This document shows positions 1 to 5,559 of a DNA stretch of 6,696 nucleotides, piece after piece. The notes below the pieces were generated by a model that had not been told where the DNA came from, ran no database searches, and saw nothing but the letters and a program-made list of their open reading frames with translations. Source of the stretch: Burkholderiales bacterium (GTDB taxonomy: Bacteria > Pseudomonadota > Gammaproteobacteria > Burkholderiales > Burkholderiaceae); assembly GCA_903643055.1 (NCBI GenBank), contig CAHJWV010000634.1, forward strand, positions 1 through 6,696, in the 5' to 3' direction. Each line of letters opens with the position of its first letter. The first letter of the stretch is position 1. A program made the translations under genes and the position numbers.

Positions 1-215
1 TTCTCTTTTCTTGTTCATCCCCGCCCAACGCTCCTCCATCACCTGGCGTTGACAGGCTTTTGTTAGCCGCTCTTAGCGGCCAGGCGTGCCTTCATTCGCT
101 GCGCTAAGGTAGCTGGCGCTGTCGTCAACGCCGGTCGACGCCCGTTGATTGCCGGGCACCTGCCACCGCTGCCGCTCTTCTCCACGCTCCCGAAGCCTTT
201 GCCGAATCCGATTGA
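1..215. other. Region left of the flavin reductase gene, no supported gene
   Basis: I see no convincing gene here. It holds a perfect TTGACA hexamer (49-54) with no good -10 partner at the usual spacing, and a short perfect hairpin, GCCGCT-CTT-AGCGGC (66-80), with no T-run after it on either strand. A 9 bp inverted repeat, GGCGTTGAC (45-53) and GTCAACGCC (124-132), encloses that hairpin. On the minus strand a frame is open from about position 72 to the left edge. It contains ATG codons at 37-39 and 16-18, the latter reading MNKKRE, so a leftward gene could begin here, but too little is visible to call it. Confidence 0.4.
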
Positions 216-821
216 ATGAACACCACCGAGCCCACGGCCTTCCGCGCCCCTGTTGACCTCGCCAAAGCCACCCGGCTGATGAACCACGGCCCGACCGTGC
301 TGATCAGCGCCGCCCACGCCGGGAGGCGCAACATCATGGCGGCGGCCTGGTCGATGCCGCTCGACTTCTCGCCGCCCAAGGTCGCGGTCGTGATCGACAA
401 GGCGACCTACACCCGCGAGCTGATCGAGGCCTCGGGCTGCTTCGCGCTCAACCTGCCCTGCGTCAACCAAGCCGCCGCCACCTTGGCGGTGGGCGGCAGC
501 AGCGGTCGCGACGGCGACAAATTCGAGCGCTTCGGGCTAGCGAGCTTTCCGGCCAGCACGATGGATGTGCCCTTGCTCGAAGGCTGCGTCGCCTGGCTCG
601 AATGCCGCGTGCTGCGCGAGCCGCACAACGAGAGCCGCTACGACCTTTTCCTCGGTGAAGCGACCGCCGCCTGGGCCGACCCGCGCGTTTTTTCAGAAGG
701 CCATTGGCAGCCCCGCTCGCCAGCCGAAGGGCTGCGCACCTTGCACTACATTGCCGGCGGGCACTTCTTCCGCACCGGCGATTCGTTCGAGGTCGCACCA
801 CTGCCGCCACGCCAAGCTTAG
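216..821 (+). CDS. Flavin reductase-like FMN-binding family protein
   Basis: This 201-residue cytoplasmic protein matches the flavin reductase-like (DIM6/NTAB-type) split-barrel family. Members bind FMN, and many reduce free flavin with NAD(P)H for a partner oxygenase. What I see is the family layout: an N-terminal strand with NIMAAAWSMPLDFSPPKVAV (39-58), then the TYTRELIEASGCFALNLP segment (64-81), the SGRDGDKFERFGL loop (96-108), and a C-terminal LHYIAGGHFFRTG (176-188). There is no signal peptide or membrane segment. The ATG directly follows an in-frame TGA and has no strong Shine-Dalgarno sequence. The next in-frame ATG (279) would remove the N-terminal strand, so 216 is preferred. The substrate is unknown, since no oxygenase lies nearby. 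The following E1 gene is co-directional but 207 bp away, so shared transcription is uncertain. Confidence 0.9.
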   Translation: MNTTEPTAFRAPVDLAKATRLMNHGPTVLISAAHAGRRNIMAAAWSMPLDFSPPKVAVVIDKATYTRELIEASGCFALNLPCVNQAAATLAVGGSSGRDGDKFERFGLASFPASTMDVPLLEGCVAWLECRVLREPHNESRYDLFLGEATAAWADPRVFSEGHWQPRSPAEGLRTLHYIAGGHFFRTGDSFEVAPLPPRQA

Positions 822-1028
822 CGCGCGGGCCGTTGCCGGGGCCCATTCGGCTCGTCGATCAGACGGCGGCGCGCGCGATATCCTCAGCGCGAGGCGTCGT
901 AGCGGCAGCGCCGTCATGCTGCAAACATCTTCAATCGCCGCAGCTTGTGCTGCAAAACCAGGTTGAAAACGGTGGCTTCGCGTGCACATGCCGAGCCGCT
1001 GTCTCTACAGTGCACTGCAGGAGACACC
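822..1028 (+). promoter_or_regulatory. Leader region of the E1 gene with repeat elements
   Basis: This 207 bp gap should hold the promoter of the E1 gene, but no clear sigma-70 pair stands out. Repeats present are TGCTGCAAA at 917-925 and 948-956, 31 bp apart (about three helical turns), GTGCAC at 982-987 and 1010-1015, and the perfect 10 bp palindrome CAGTGCACTG at 1008-1017, which abuts the ribosome binding site. A regulator bound to the palindrome could block transcription or translation start. That is inference from position and symmetry only. Confidence 0.35.
1019..1023 (+). promoter_or_regulatory. Ribosome binding site that fixes the E1 start
   Basis: AGGAG sits 5 nt upstream of the ATG at 1029. 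It decides between that ATG and an in-frame TTG at 945, which would add 28 residues (beginning CCKTRLKTVASRAHA after the start) unlike family N-termini. The 1029 start gives a product close to the family length. Confidence 0.85.
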
Positions 1029-3746
1029 ATGAGCGACCCTTCGATTCAACCTCACCTCAGCATCGACCCCGCGTTCGACATCGACCCGGAAGAAACCGCC
1101 GAATGGCAAGCCGCGCTGCAATCGGTGCTGCAAGCCGCTGGCCCCGAGCGCGTACGGCAGATCATGGACATGCTGGCCGTCACGGCGCGTGATCCATCGA
1201 TCGGCTGGCAGCCGGTGCGCGGCACGCCTTACGTCAACACCATCCCGCGCGCGCAGCAGCCGGCCTTTCCCGGCGATCTGGCGATGGAAGAGCGGCTGGC
1301 CTCGCTGATGCGCTGGAATGCCTTGGCGATGGTGGTTCGCGCCAACCAGGCCTATGGCGAACTCGGCGGCCACATCGCCAGCTATGCGAGCGCGGCCGAT
1401 CTGTTCGAGGTCGGCTTCAACCATTTCTTTCGCGCGGCCCATGGCACAAGCGGTGGCGACCTGGTGTTCTATCAACCGCATTCGGCGCCCGGCGTCTATG
1501 CCCGCGCCTTTCTCGAAGGCCGTTTGAGCGAAGACGACCTCGCCCATTACCGCCAGGAGATCACCGCTGCAGCGCGCGGCGTGCAGGGCCTGAGCAGCTA
1601 TCCGCACCCGTGGCTGATGCCCGAGTTCTGGCAGTTCCCGACCGGCTCGATGGGGCTCGGGCCGATCAGCTCGATCTTCCATGCGCGCTTCATGCGTTAC
1701 CTGCAGCATCGCAAGCTGCAAGACACCAGCGCGCGCAAGGTCTGGGGCGTGTTCGGCGATGGCGAGATGGACGAGCCCGAGAGCATGAGCGCGCTGACGC
1801 TGGCCTCGCGCGAGAACCTCGACAACCTGATCTGGGTCGTCAACTGCAACCTGCAGCGCCTGGATGGCCCCGTGCGCGGCAACAGCCGCGTGATCGATGA
1901 ACTCGAAGCGCTGTTCGCCGGCGCCGGCTGGCGCGTCATCAAACTGGTGTGGGGCTCCGATTGGGACGGCCTGTTTGCGCGCGACACCGAAGGCGCGCTG
2001 GCGCAAGCCTTCTCCCAGACAGTGGACGGCCAGTTCCAGACCTTCGCCGCGAAAGATGGGCGCTACAACCGCGACCACTTCTTTGGCCAGAACCCACAGC
2101 TCGCCGCGCTTGCGCAAGGCCTGACCGACGAGCAGATCGACCACCTGAAGCGTGGCGGCCACGACTTGGTCAAGATCCACGCGGCTTATTTCGAAGCGAT
2201 GCGCACCACCGGGCAACCGACCGTGATCCTGGCGCAGACCAAGAAGGGCTATGGCATGGGCCAGGCCGGCCAGGGCCGCATGACCACGCACCAGCAGAAG
2301 AAGCTGGAACGCGAAGACCTGATCGCTTTCCGCAACCGCTTTCATCTGCCGCTGACCGACGACCAGGCCGCTGCACTCGAATTCGTCAAGCCCAGCGCCG
2401 ACAGCCCCGAGATGCGTTATCTCCTCGCGCGCCGCGAAGCGCTGGGCGGCAGCATGCCACGCCGCAGCGCGAAGGCCGCCGCCGTGCCCGTGCCGGCGCT
2501 GGCCAGGTACGGTGACTTCGCCACGCAGGCCGATGGCAAGGAGATGAGCACGACGATGGCCTTCGTACGCATGCTGACCAACCTGTTGAAAGACAAGGAG
2601 CTGGGCCCGCGCGTCGTGCCCATCGTCGCCGATGAAGCGCGCACTTTCGGCATGGCCAACCTGTTCAAGCAGGTCGGTATCTATTCAAGCGCTGGCCAGA
2701 CCTACGAGCCTGAAGACATCGGCTCGATCCTGAGCTACCGCGAAGCCACCGATGGGCAAATTCTGGAAGAAGGCATCAGCGAAGCCAGTGCATTGAGCAG
2801 CTGGACGGCCGCCGCCACCAGCTATTCGGTGCATGGCCTGGCAATGCTGCCGTTCTACATCTACTACTCGATGTTTGGCTTCCAACGGGTCGGTGACCTG
2901 ATCTGGGCCGCGGCCGATCAGCGCTCCCGCGGCTTCCTGATCGGCGCCACCGCCGGGCGCACCACGCTGGGCGGCGAAGGCCTGCAGCACCAGGACGGCA
3001 GCAGCCTGCTGCAAGCCTCGACGGTGCCGAACTGCCGCGCCTACGACCCCTGCTTTGCCGGCGAGTTCGCGGTGATCCTGGACCACGGCATGCGCCAGAT
3101 GCTGGAGGAGCAGCAGGACGTTTTCTACTATGTCACGCTGATGAACGAGAACTACGCTCAGCCGTCATTGCCGGCCGGCGCCGAGGCCGATGTCATTCGC
3201 GGCCTGTATCGATATGCGGTACATGGCACAGACAACGGCAACGCTCAAGCTGTCGCCCCAGTGCGGCTGGTCGGCTCGGGCGCGATCCTGCGCGAGGTGA
3301 TTGCCGCGGCCGAGTTGCTCGCGCAAGACTGGCAGATCGACAGCGAAGTCTGGAGCGCCACCAGCTTCAGCGAACTGGCACGCGATGCCATGGAGGCCGA
3401 GCGCTGGAACCGGCTGCACCCTGAAGCCACGGCGCGCATCAGCCATGTGCAGCACTGCCTGACCGGTGATGCGCCGGTGGTCCTGGCAAGCGACTATGTG
3501 CGCGCCTGGCCTCAGTTGATCGCAAGCCGCCTGCATGCGCCTTTCGTCGCGCTGGGCACCGATGGCTTCGGCCGCAGCGATACACGTGCGGCGCTGCGCA
3601 GCTTCTTCGAGGTCGACCGCCATCAGATCGTGCTGGCCGCGCTGACCGCCTTGCGTGAACAAGGCCGGGTGAGCGCAACCCAGTGCGCGCAAGCCATTGC
3701 GCGCTATGGCATCGCGGCCGATCAGCAGGCGTCATGGAGCCGATAA
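1029..3746 (+). CDS. aceE: Homodimeric pyruvate/2-oxoacid dehydrogenase E1 component (AceE-like)
   Basis: This 905-residue E1 uses thiamine diphosphate to decarboxylate a 2-oxoacid, normally pyruvate, and passes the acyl group to the lipoyl E2 of the cytoplasmic dehydrogenase complex. E. coli AceE has 887 residues. Visible family features are LGGHIAS with His115, QPHSAPGVYARAFLEG with His151, the ThDP/Mg motif GDGEMDEPES (243-252, Asp244) with NCNLQRLDGP (Asn274, Gln276), KKGYGMG, the MTTHQQKK loop with His421, the ILEEGISE segment with Glu581, PFYIYYSMFGFQ, and a C-terminal GTDGFGRSD. His115, His151, Asp244 and His421 correspond to E. coli His106, His142, Asp230 and His407. A few extra residues precede GLSSYPHP compared with E. 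coli. The segment after GEGLQH reads QDGSSLL where E. coli has EDGHSH. No E2 (aceF) or E3 (lpd) follows; the next gene is convergent. It may therefore be a second E1 with a different substrate, such as 2-oxobutyrate (MdeB-like). The family assignment is very secure, the substrate is not. Confidence 0.95.
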   Translation: MSDPSIQPHLSIDPAFDIDPEETAEWQAALQSVLQAAGPERVRQIMDMLAVTARDPSIGWQPVRGTPYVNTIPRAQQPAFPGDLAMEERLASLMRWNALAMVVRANQAYGELGGHIASYASAADLFEVGFNHFFRAAHGTSGGDLVFYQPHSAPGVYARAFLEGRLSEDDLAHYRQEITAAARGVQGLSSYPHPWLMPEFWQFPTGSMGLGPISSIFHARFMRYLQHRKLQDTSARKVWGVFGDGEMDEPESMSALTLASRENLDNLIWVVNCNLQRLDGPVRGNSRVIDELEALFAGAGWRVIKLVWGSDWDGLFARDTEGALAQAFSQTVDGQFQTFAAKDGRYNRDHFFGQNPQLAALAQGLTDEQIDHLKRGGHDLVKIHAAYFEAMRTTGQPTVILAQTKKGYGMGQAGQGRMTTHQQKKLEREDLIAFRNRFHLPLTDDQAAALEFVKPSADSPEMRYLLARREALGGSMPRRSAKAAAVPVPALARYGDFATQADGKEMSTTMAFVRMLTNLLKDKELGPRVVPIVADEARTFGMANLFKQVGIYSSAGQTYEPEDIGSILSYREATDGQILEEGISEASALSSWTAAATSYSVHGLAMLPFYIYYSMFGFQRVGDLIWAAADQRSRGFLIGATAGRTTLGGEGLQHQDGSSLLQASTVPNCRAYDPCFAGEFAVILDHGMRQMLEEQQDVFYYVTLMNENYAQPSLPAGAEADVIRGLYRYAVHGTDNGNAQAVAPVRLVGSGAILREVIAAAELLAQDWQIDSEVWSATSFSELARDAMEAERWNRLHPEATARISHVQHCLTGDAPVVLASDYVRAWPQLIASRLHAPFVALGTDGFGRSDTRAALRSFFEVDRHQIVLAALTALREQGRVSATQCAQAIARYGIAADQQASWSR

Positions 3747-3766
3747 AGGAACAGGCCCCCGAGTTC

Positions 3767-3796
3767 GCCGCATGCCTAACTTCACAACGATGCGGC
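3767..3796. terminator. Possible hairpin between convergent genes
   Basis: GCCGCAT (3767-3773) and ATGCGGC (3790-3796) form a perfect 7 bp stem with a 16 nt loop, in the 81 bp between the E1 stop and the macrocyclase stop. The location suits a two-way terminator. However, neither strand has a T-run after the stem and the loop is long, so this is not a standard intrinsic terminator. Confidence 0.3.
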
Positions 3797-3827
3797 ATCT
3801 CGGCATTGCGCATTCCAATCGCCGCGC

Positions 3828-4940
3828 TCACTCCTGCACGATGTGCGGATACGCGACCGGCACGGCGTGGGTCCGCCGGTCTGCCTCGATCAGGCGGACC
3901 GCGCTGTCGAAGTGATCACCGAAGGCAAAGCGAGTCGGGCCGGGCCGGCGGCGAAATTGCGAGTCGCCGCTGATCAGGAAATCGCAGAAGGTCTGCAGCA
4001 GCGGGATGTCGGCACAGACCTCTTCGACCCACAGGAATTGCCCCATCTGGTTGACTTCGAGGAACACATAGTCACCCGCAGGCGAAACGATGAAATCCAT
4101 GCAGCCGAACACCAGCCCGAGCCGCCGAAGCAAAGCGCGGCACTGCTGCGCGACCGCCTGCGGCAGTTGATGCGGCGTGATGCGCATGCCGCCGTGGGCG
4201 TCCATCCGCCAGTCCACACGGCCATCGCGGGTGGCTTGTGAATCGAGCTTGGCGGCGATCAACTCGTCGCCCATGCAGGTCACGCGCAGCTCATAGGCCT
4301 TCGGCACATAGGCCTGAAAGATCGACGGGCTCATGCGCAGCACCTCGTCCTCGGGCAGCGCCCCGATGTCGACCTTCGAGGTGTAGAGCACCGCGATGCG
4401 GTCGCTCGACTCCCAGGTCACCGGCTTGAATGATTTGAAGATCGTCCCGCTGCGCTGATGGGCCCAGAGGAAATGCCGGATGCGCTGCGGGTCGTTCGAG
4501 ACCAGCGTCGGCGGCACGCTCAGGCCCACCTGGCGCGCCACATGGAGCTGCAGGATCTTGTTCTCGGCCGCCATCGCATGGCGCTGCTCGTTCACCGCAA
4601 ACGCCTGCTGCGACGCGGCCATCAGCAAGCCACGGATGAAGCGCGTCGATTCGCTGAACGCGACCTGCCGGTCACTGGCCAGCAAGCGATCGTCGAAGAT
4701 CGGATCGCCCACACGGCGGTTCCAGAACACATCGATCTGGCCGATCGATTGCAGGCCGAGTTCATCTTGAAACGCCATTTGCGGCGGGCTCGCATCGCTC
4801 AACTCATACGAGGCCACACAGCGCTGCGGCAGGTCGCCACAAAACCAGCGGATCGGCCGATGGCCCATCAGCTGCAGCACCTGCGCCACAGCCGCTGCAT
4901 GGATGTCGTCTTGGATCGTCGGGATCAAAATCGTGGACAT
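3828..4940 (-). CDS. MvdC/MvdD-type ATP-grasp graspetide macrocyclase
   Basis: This 370-residue cytoplasmic ATP-grasp ligase most likely phosphorylates Asp/Glu side chains of the adjacent precursor and joins them to Ser hydroxyls as omega-esters (or to Lys as amides). Visible features are an N-terminal pre-ATP-grasp region (MSTILIPTIQDDIHAAAV), IDVFWNRRVGDP (69-80), AENKILQLHVARQVGL (125-140), GTIFKSF with Lys169, FQAYVPKAYELRV (208-220), DWR at 243-245, MDFIVSP with Asp282, and YVFLEVNQMGQFLW (291-304) with Glu295 and Asn297 as expected Mg/ATP ligands. The DWR fits the DxR motif known in graspetide ligases. About 45 residues follow the catalytic core, rich in Arg and His, longer than I expect for MvdD. 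The ATG at 4940 is chosen because GGAG lies 5 nt upstream; a further 27 in-frame codons upstream have no such support and run into the intergenic hairpin. It lies 58 bp downstream of the precursor gene in the same direction. MvdC versus MvdD cannot be settled, as only one such enzyme is present. Confidence 0.92.
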   Translation of the reverse strand: MSTILIPTIQDDIHAAAVAQVLQLMGHRPIRWFCGDLPQRCVASYELSDASPPQMAFQDELGLQSIGQIDVFWNRRVGDPIFDDRLLASDRQVAFSESTRFIRGLLMAASQQAFAVNEQRHAMAAENKILQLHVARQVGLSVPPTLVSNDPQRIRHFLWAHQRSGTIFKSFKPVTWESSDRIAVLYTSKVDIGALPEDEVLRMSPSIFQAYVPKAYELRVTCMGDELIAAKLDSQATRDGRVDWRMDAHGGMRITPHQLPQAVAQQCRALLRRLGLVFGCMDFIVSPAGDYVFLEVNQMGQFLWVEEVCADIPLLQTFCDFLISGDSQFRRRPGPTRFAFGDHFDSAVRLIEADRRTHAVPVAYPHIVQE

Positions 4941-4945
4941 GAAGA

Positions 4946-4949
4946 CTCC
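4946..4949 (-). promoter_or_regulatory. Ribosome binding site of the macrocyclase gene
   Basis: On the minus strand GGAG lies 5 nt before the ATG at 4940 and 9 nt after the intergenic hairpin. This separate, decent site means the enzyme can be translated independently of the precursor. It decides the start in favour of MSTILIPTIQ. Confidence 0.75.
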
Positions 4950-4958
4950 GGAAGAAAT

Positions 4959-4986
4959 GGGCCGGCGAGCTTGACTCGCGCGGCCC
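4959..4986 (-). promoter_or_regulatory. Bulged GC-rich hairpin between precursor and macrocyclase genes
   Basis: GGGCCG plus GCGAG (4959-4969) pairs with CTCGC plus CGGCCC (4975-4986). The result is an 11 bp, almost all G-C stem with a one-base bulge (4980) and a 5 nt loop (4970-4974). In the leftward transcript it lies between the precursor stop and the enzyme's ribosome binding site, and is followed by ATTTCTTCC. The moderately U-rich tail suggests a leaky terminator or a 3' stabilising stem that keeps precursor mRNA more abundant than enzyme mRNA. That role is inferred; the pairing is seen directly. Confidence 0.6.
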
Positions 4987-4998
4987 CTGGAGACGATT

Positions 4999-5184
4999 TC
5001 AATCGTCGGCGCCGCCGTCATCGCCTTCGCCCGAGCCAGACGAAGACCACGACGATGAACTGAAGCGCGGCGGCATGCCGCCTGACACCTCGGCCAGTTC
5101 TTCCTTCGTCAGCTCGCGTGCCAGATGGCGCGCCAAGATGCGTGGGGGCTGAGCCGGAACGACTTCGGGGCTTGGGTTTTGCAT
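4999..5184 (-). CDS. Graspetide precursor peptide with double-glycine leader
   Basis: This 61-residue peptide is the likely substrate of the ATP-grasp enzyme encoded 58 bp downstream. The leader (1-36) begins MQNPSPEVVPAQPP, continues with RILARHL (15-21), which resembles the PFFARFL recognition helix of microviridin leaders, and ends with LTKEELAEVSGG (25-36), a double-glycine cleavage site of the kind cut by C39-peptidase exporters. The 25-residue core (37-61) starts MPPRF, has seven Ser around Trp46 (42-45 and 47-49) plus Ser51, and ends with Glu53, Asp55, Asp56, Asp60 and Asp61. Ser would donate hydroxyls and the acids carboxyls for ester rings. There is no Lys or Thr in the core and no microviridin TxKYPSDWEE. 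The ATG at 5184 is chosen because AAGGAG lies 6 nt upstream. In-frame starts at 5208 and 5283 lack such a site and would add 8 or 33 residues with no leader character. It is probably co-transcribed with the enzyme. Its activity (protease inhibition is known for some relatives) cannot be read from the sequence. Confidence 0.85.
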   Translation of the reverse strand: MQNPSPEVVPAQPPRILARHLARELTKEELAEVSGGMPPRFSSSSWSSSGSGEGDDGGADD

Positions 5185-5190
5185 GCTGAA

Positions 5191-5196
5191 CTCCTT
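5191..5196 (-). promoter_or_regulatory. Strong ribosome binding site of the precursor gene
   Basis: AAGGAG on the minus strand lies 6 nt before the ATG at 5184. It is one of the best ribosome binding sites in the window, consistent with high precursor output, and it settles the choice among three in-frame starts. Confidence 0.85.
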
Positions 5197-5291
5197 CGGT
5201 TGATTCATTTGGAAAAGGGTCGGTGCTGAGCGCCATCGCGTTGTCAGCCCACTCAAGATAGAAGTCCTGTGGCGCCACGGCATCCCTTGCT

Positions 5292-5319
5292 TTGACGACA
5301 GCTCATCTCCATTGACGAC
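5292..5319. repeat. TTGACGAC direct repeat, 20 bp period
   Basis: Two identical copies of TTGACGAC occur at 5292-5299 and 5312-5319. Their start-to-start distance is 20 bp, close to two helical turns, so both would face the same side of the helix. They lie 108-135 bp upstream of the precursor ATG. This fits a tandem activator site, but an 8 bp repeat can also arise by chance. Confidence 0.35.
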
Positions 5320-5559
5320 GGCGAGCAGCCCAGCGAGCGCAGACCTCAGGCAAAGCCCCTGCGCAAGGAAAGCTCAAATAGGGGCCAATTTCGCCTTTTC
5401 TCAAACGATCTGGTGCCCGGCCTGACGGTCAACATACGCGGCATCGATCTCAGGCCCGTGCGTCCAGGCCTGTCATCCGCTTCATCACCCGCGGCGCACA
5501 GGAGTGCCGTCATTGCTGCGCTGATCTCTCCCGAAGACCTTCTGCGGTCCCATTCGCGC

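Larger units (their letters stand above)
5185..5559. promoter_or_regulatory. Intergenic region between divergent precursor and GGDEF-EAL genes
   Basis: This 375 bp stretch must drive the leftward RiPP unit and probably also the rightward GGDEF-EAL gene. I see no strong sigma-70 promoter. A locally AT-richer patch (about 5365-5410) contains a weak leftward pair, TTGAGA (5404-5399) and TATTTG (5380-5375), spaced 18 bp. The direct repeat TTGACGAC (5292-5319) lies closer to the precursor. A leftward GTG-started frame (from 5278) overlaps the precursor start out of frame. The right end contains the unresolved start region of the GGDEF-EAL gene. Confidence 0.5.

Noticed and set aside
827..845. GGGCC...GGCCC stem after the flavin reductase gene as a terminator
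   Set aside because: The stem is only 5 bp and has no T-run after it; not distinguishable from chance in this GC-rich sequence.
983..1011. TGCACA and TACAGT (17 bp apart) as the E1 promoter
   Set aside because: Only four of six bases match in each box, and the start point would fall almost on the ribosome binding site.
945..1028. TTG start at 945 for the E1 gene
   Set aside because: The extra 28 residues look unlike an AceE N-terminus, and the AGGAG at 1019-1023 supports the ATG at 1029.
1005..2345. 446-codon open frame on the minus strand
   Set aside because: It lies wholly antisense to the well-supported E1 gene, has low-complexity Ala/Arg/Gly-rich translation and shows no family motif. 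Long antisense frames are normal in high-GC genes.
4941..5021. N-terminal extension of the macrocyclase from an upstream in-frame start at 5021
   Set aside because: It would overlap the precursor gene and read through the GC-rich hairpin; GGAG before the ATG at 4940 and the family-like N-terminus MSTILIPTIQ favour the shorter form.
5185..5283. Longer precursor starting at 5283 or 5208
   Set aside because: Neither start has a Shine-Dalgarno sequence, and the added residues (PWRHRTSILSGLTTRW) are not leader-like. AAGGAG is correctly spaced from 5184.
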